From the NCBI GenBank assembly GCA_946482615.1, contig CAMLSF010000020.1, positions 1-33,896 of the forward strand: a stretch of 33,896 nucleotides of DNA, in the 5' to 3' direction. The position numbers and the translations under genes were made by a program. The notes under the pieces are model-generated. The model saw only the letters and a program-made list of their open reading frames with translations. It made no database searches and had not been told where the DNA came from. This stretch comes from an uncultured Chromatiaceae bacterium. Its GTDB lineage: Bacteria > Pseudomonadota > Gammaproteobacteria > Enterobacterales > Alteromonadaceae. Position 1 is the first letter of the stretch, and each line of letters starts with the position of its first letter. Positions 31,449 through 33,896 of this stretch are shown piece by piece.

Positions 31449-32909
31449 ATGGCGATCCGGTCGTTGGGTGCAGCATCTGGGCTTGATCTTGAAAGTCTGG
31501 TTACACAGTTAGTCACTGTGGAACGGAATACAAAAGTTGCTCGTCTGGACAGCACAAAAAAGGAGCTGGATTCATCTCTTTCTGGTTTTGGCAAACTCAA
31601 ATCAGCCTTAACTAAATTTAAAGATACTTTAACGGCTTTGGGAGACGATAAACTCAGAGCCCGTACCACCAGTATTAAACAACCCACAGATACCAAAACT
31701 TACCTGGAGGCAACATCCAGCAGTACTGCTGCACCAGGTAATTTTGATATCAAAGTGAAGTCGTTGGCCACAGGCAGCCGGATTGAAAGTGCGAATAATG
31801 CTTACAGCAGTTCATCAGCAGTGGTTAGTACCACAGCGGGTAAGCTGACTTTCACGGCTGACGGTAAAACCTTTGATGTAAATGTCAAAGCCAATATGAC
31901 GCTGGATGAGTTTCGTAAAGCTGTAAACAATGCCAGCGGCAACTTCGGTGTCAGCGCCAATATTATTAACGCAGGCTCCGGCGTTGGTACTAAGCTGGTA
32001 CTGACCTCTTCTATTACTGGTGATGGCAATGAACTCAAAATCACAGGTGATAGTGCCGCACTGGACAGTCTCACTACTCAGGCTTTTGGTAGCAGTGATC
32101 CTGTATCCGGTGGTCTTGATGTGGCTGTAGAAGCCGGTGATGCTGAAGTCGTGATCGATGGCATCAGTGTATTTAGCAAAAACAACACCTTTAAAAATGC
32201 AATACAGGATACTGAGCTGACGGTCTCCGCTGTCACACCTGACGGTAACAATGCGACCCTGACTATTGAGACGGACAAAAAAGCTGCTGAAGAAAAAATC
32301 AAAGCTTTTATGGATGCTTACAACAGCTTGTTAACGGAAGTAAATACCTTAACCAAAAACCGTACTTTAGGCGAAGATGGGAAAACCGTGCTCTCCGAAG
32401 GCGGAGCTTTGAGCGGCGATCCTATGGTGCGCAGTATTATGAGCCAGGTGACTAAAACTTTAGGCAGTGCCTTTTCATCCGGTGGCGCAGAACTGAATAA
32501 CTTATATGCGTTGGGTATCACCTTTAATGACCAAGGCAAAATGGAAATTTCCAGCACTCGTTTATACGGTGCAGATTCAGGCCGTGAGCGTTTTGATGAT
32601 GCGCTGGAAAATAACTACGACAAAATTGCCGATCTGTTTGGCGCTACAGGTGGTATCACCAAGGAAATGGATAAGATCATTTCCCAGTTCACTGATCGTG
32701 ATGGCTTGTTAGTGAACAAAGAAACCTCACTGAAAGACCAATTGAAAAAAAATACTAAAGATCGTGAGGCTTTCGAACGATATATAGTGAGCTACGAAGA
32801 AACCTTGCGTCAGCGTTACGGAGCTTTGGATTCGACTTTAGGTCAATTGCAAAGTACTTCCAGTTACCTGGTGCAGCAACTGGCAAACCTGCCACGATAT
32901 GGTAGTTAA
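31449..32909 (+). CDS. fliD: flagellar filament cap protein FliD (HAP2)
   Basis: FliD forms the cap that inserts flagellin at the filament tip and can act in adhesion. The 486-residue protein starts with the conserved IRSLGAASGLDLESLVTQLV and has the D0 helix ERNTKVARLDSTKKELDSSL. Variable D2/D3 beta domains span about residues 80-290. The C-terminal half contains AYNSLLTEVNTLTKN, a NLYALGITFNDQGKMEIS segment and the closing helices (EAFERYIVSYEETLRQRYGA, LDSTLGQLQSTSSYLVQQL). AGAGAGGA precedes the ATG. fliS follows after 12 bases; a FliT-like chaperone is two genes on. Confidence 0.95.
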   Translation: MAIRSLGAASGLDLESLVTQLVTVERNTKVARLDSTKKELDSSLSGFGKLKSALTKFKDTLTALGDDKLRARTTSIKQPTDTKTYLEATSSSTAAPGNFDIKVKSLATGSRIESANNAYSSSSAVVSTTAGKLTFTADGKTFDVNVKANMTLDEFRKAVNNASGNFGVSANIINAGSGVGTKLVLTSSITGDGNELKITGDSAALDSLTTQAFGSSDPVSGGLDVAVEAGDAEVVIDGISVFSKNNTFKNAIQDTELTVSAVTPDGNNATLTIETDKKAAEEKIKAFMDAYNSLLTEVNTLTKNRTLGEDGKTVLSEGGALSGDPMVRSIMSQVTKTLGSAFSSGGAELNNLYALGITFNDQGKMEISSTRLYGADSGRERFDDALENNYDKIADLFGATGGITKEMDKIISQFTDRDGLLVNKETSLKDQLKKNTKDREAFERYIVSYEETLRQRYGALDSTLGQLQSTSSYLVQQLANLPRYGS

Positions 32910-32921
32910 CAGGAGCTTGCT

Positions 32922-33362
32922 ATGAGTTACGGTATTAAGGCCTACAAATCTGTAGGTATCAAAGATGATCTGGCAGTTGCTGATCCACATCGCATTATTC
33001 AATTATTAATGCAGGGCTCTTTAGAGAATATGGCCAAAGCCAAAGGGGCAATGGAACGTAAAGATTTTGCTGAAAAATCCCGCACTGTGTCCAAAGCCAT
33101 GAGCATTATTTCCGCCTTACAACATTCTCTGGATATGGATGTGGGCGGTGAGGTGTCACAAAATCTCTGGTCCTTGTACGATTTTATGGTCAACCATCTG
33201 ATGCAGGCCAGTAGGGAAAGTAATCCGGCTAAGGTCGATGATGTGATTGAAATTATGATTAAAATTAAATCGGGCTGGGATGCTATCCCGGTCGAGGAAC
33301 GGCAAAAAGGCTTCCAGATGTTAGCTGAACGTCAGGGCAAATCGGCATTGGCCTCGGCTTGA
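32922..33362 (+). CDS. fliS: flagellin export chaperone FliS
   Basis: FliS binds the C-terminus of flagellin in the cytoplasm and keeps it from polymerising before export. The 146-residue, mostly helical product begins MSYGIKAYKSVGIKDDLAVA and has the family segment DPHRIIQLLMQGSLENMAKA, then ISALQHSLDMDVGGEVSQNL and LYDFMVNHLMQA. An AGGAG lies before the ATG. Its TGA stop overlaps the next ATG (TGATG). With four flagellins nearby it probably serves several clients. Confidence 0.95.
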   Translation: MSYGIKAYKSVGIKDDLAVADPHRIIQLLMQGSLENMAKAKGAMERKDFAEKSRTVSKAMSIISALQHSLDMDVGGEVSQNLWSLYDFMVNHLMQASRESNPAKVDDVIEIMIKIKSGWDAIPVEERQKGFQMLAERQGKSALASA

Positions 33363-33661
33363 TGACAGAGGTTATAGCCCTGCTGCAGGAAAAGCGCCGG
33401 CAAATCACGGAATTGCTGGCGCAGGAAGAATACTCCACTGAAAACTTTGCTACCTATTGGCAGGAGTTTGATCAACTCCTGCGCCAACTCTGCGAAAAAC
33501 CTCAACAAACACCTGATTTACAAAGTATATTGGCAGATAACTTGCAGTGGGTTAGTCTTATCACTGAACAAGTCACTTCGGAGAGAAGTGCTGTAGCTGC
33601 CAGAATGTTGCAATTACGCAAAGGTAAGAAGGCGCATCAAAGCTACGGAGACAACAATTAA
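33362..33661 (+). CDS. small helical protein, probable FliT-like chaperone
   Basis: The 99-residue product from ATG 33362 is helical and charged (VIALLQEKRRQITELLAQEE, then FDQLLRQLCEKPQQ, WVSLITEQVTSERSAVAARM). FliT, the FliD chaperone, is a small helical protein normally encoded after fliS; size, fold and place fit, but sequence alone does not prove it. Translation is coupled to fliS through TGATG. Confidence 0.6.
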   Translation: MTEVIALLQEKRRQITELLAQEEYSTENFATYWQEFDQLLRQLCEKPQQTPDLQSILADNLQWVSLITEQVTSERSAVAARMLQLRKGKKAHQSYGDNN

Positions 33662-33678
33662 GCAGGTGCCAGGCCTTT

Positions 33679-33896
33679 ATGCTGAAATATATTAACTATC
33701 AAATCCTCGATAACAACGACCAGCAAGAAGCTCTGGAAAAACAAGTTTCGGTTACTATTGGCCGAAACATACGCCAGAATATTGACGCCTTTCGACACCA
33801 CATCCCCAGTTTAGTTGGCATCATTAATGATCACGAAGTGCAGCAGTACTCTCTGTTTTGTACTAAAGATGCTGAACTGAATATCGTCGATTTTGC
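33679..33896 (+). CDS. partial CDS, probable Maf motility-associated glycosyltransferase
   Basis: An open frame starts at ATG 33679, preceded by CAGG, and runs off the end of the window after 72 codons. The visible N-terminus contains TIGRNIRQNIDAFRHHIPSL and QYSLFCTKDAELNIVDF. The pattern of an Asn-containing start, a helix with a His/Pro ending and a strand reading S/Y-L-x-C-x-x-D/N-x-x-x-N-x-x-D resembles the N-terminal domain of Maf (DUF115) proteins, which transfer nonulosonic acids to flagellin. The conserved DUF115 core is beyond the window, so the call rests on this end and on the flagellin context. Confidence 0.45.
   Translation, partial: MLKYINYQILDNNDQQEALEKQVSVTIGRNIRQNIDAFRHHIPSLVGIINDHEVQQYSLFCTKDAELNIVDF

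Overview
The window comes from a gammaproteobacterium with a polar flagellum of the Vibrio/Shewanella/Pseudoalteromonas type. The protein sequences look most like the Rheinheimera/Alishewanella neighbourhood, but I cannot fix the genus from sequence alone. Support for the placement: the mutH / rppH-ptsP / lgt-thyA block is the one seen in E. coli; the flagellar genes include the sodium-motor H-ring genes flgO, flgP and flgT; cheV and cheR precede flgB; and the promoters fall into two clear classes, sigma54 (-24 GG / -12 GC) and sigma28 (TAAA-N15-GCCGATA type).

Region 1 (1-5650), housekeeping: mutH (mismatch repair nuclease) on the minus strand, then rppH (RNA 5' pyrophosphohydrolase), ptsP (EI-Ntr), lgt (prolipoprotein diacylglyceryl transferase) and thyA (thymidylate synthase) on the plus strand. 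The mutH-rppH intergenic region carries three exact DnaA-box matches.

Region 2 (5651-11652), outer flagellar parts and regulators: three tandem lipoprotein genes with FlgO-like C-terminal domains behind one sigma54 promoter, a tRNA-Arg(CCT), divergent flgT and flgP with back-to-back sigma54 promoters, and flgA-flgM-flgN on the minus strand, where flgM has a clear sigma28 promoter.

Region 3 (11799-24911), rod, hook and ring genes: cheV, cheR, then flgBCDE (sigma54 promoter, terminator after flgE), a small unknown secreted protein gene, flgFGHIJ (sigma54 promoter), and flgKL with a sigma28 promoter that overlaps the flgJ stop codon.

Region 4 (24952-33896), filament: a GT-B-like glycosyltransferase gene, four short flagellin genes (two pairs by sequence), flaG, fliD (cap), fliS and a fliT-like gene (chaperones), and the start of a gene that looks like a Maf motility-associated glycosyltransferase. 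Flagellins 1, 2 and 4 and flaG have sigma28 promoters. Flagellin 1 has two, one resembling the promoter of flagellin 2 and one that of flagellin 4. Flagellin 3 has none that I can see.

Together the genes give nearly the full axial structure of a flagellum with a readable two-tier promoter hierarchy. The least conventional parts are the triple FlgO-like cassette, the unknown gene between flgE and flgF, the leader and promoter structures around the flagellins, and the probable flagellin glycosylation genes on both sides of the filament block. I saw no insertion sequence, prophage, CRISPR array or replication origin.
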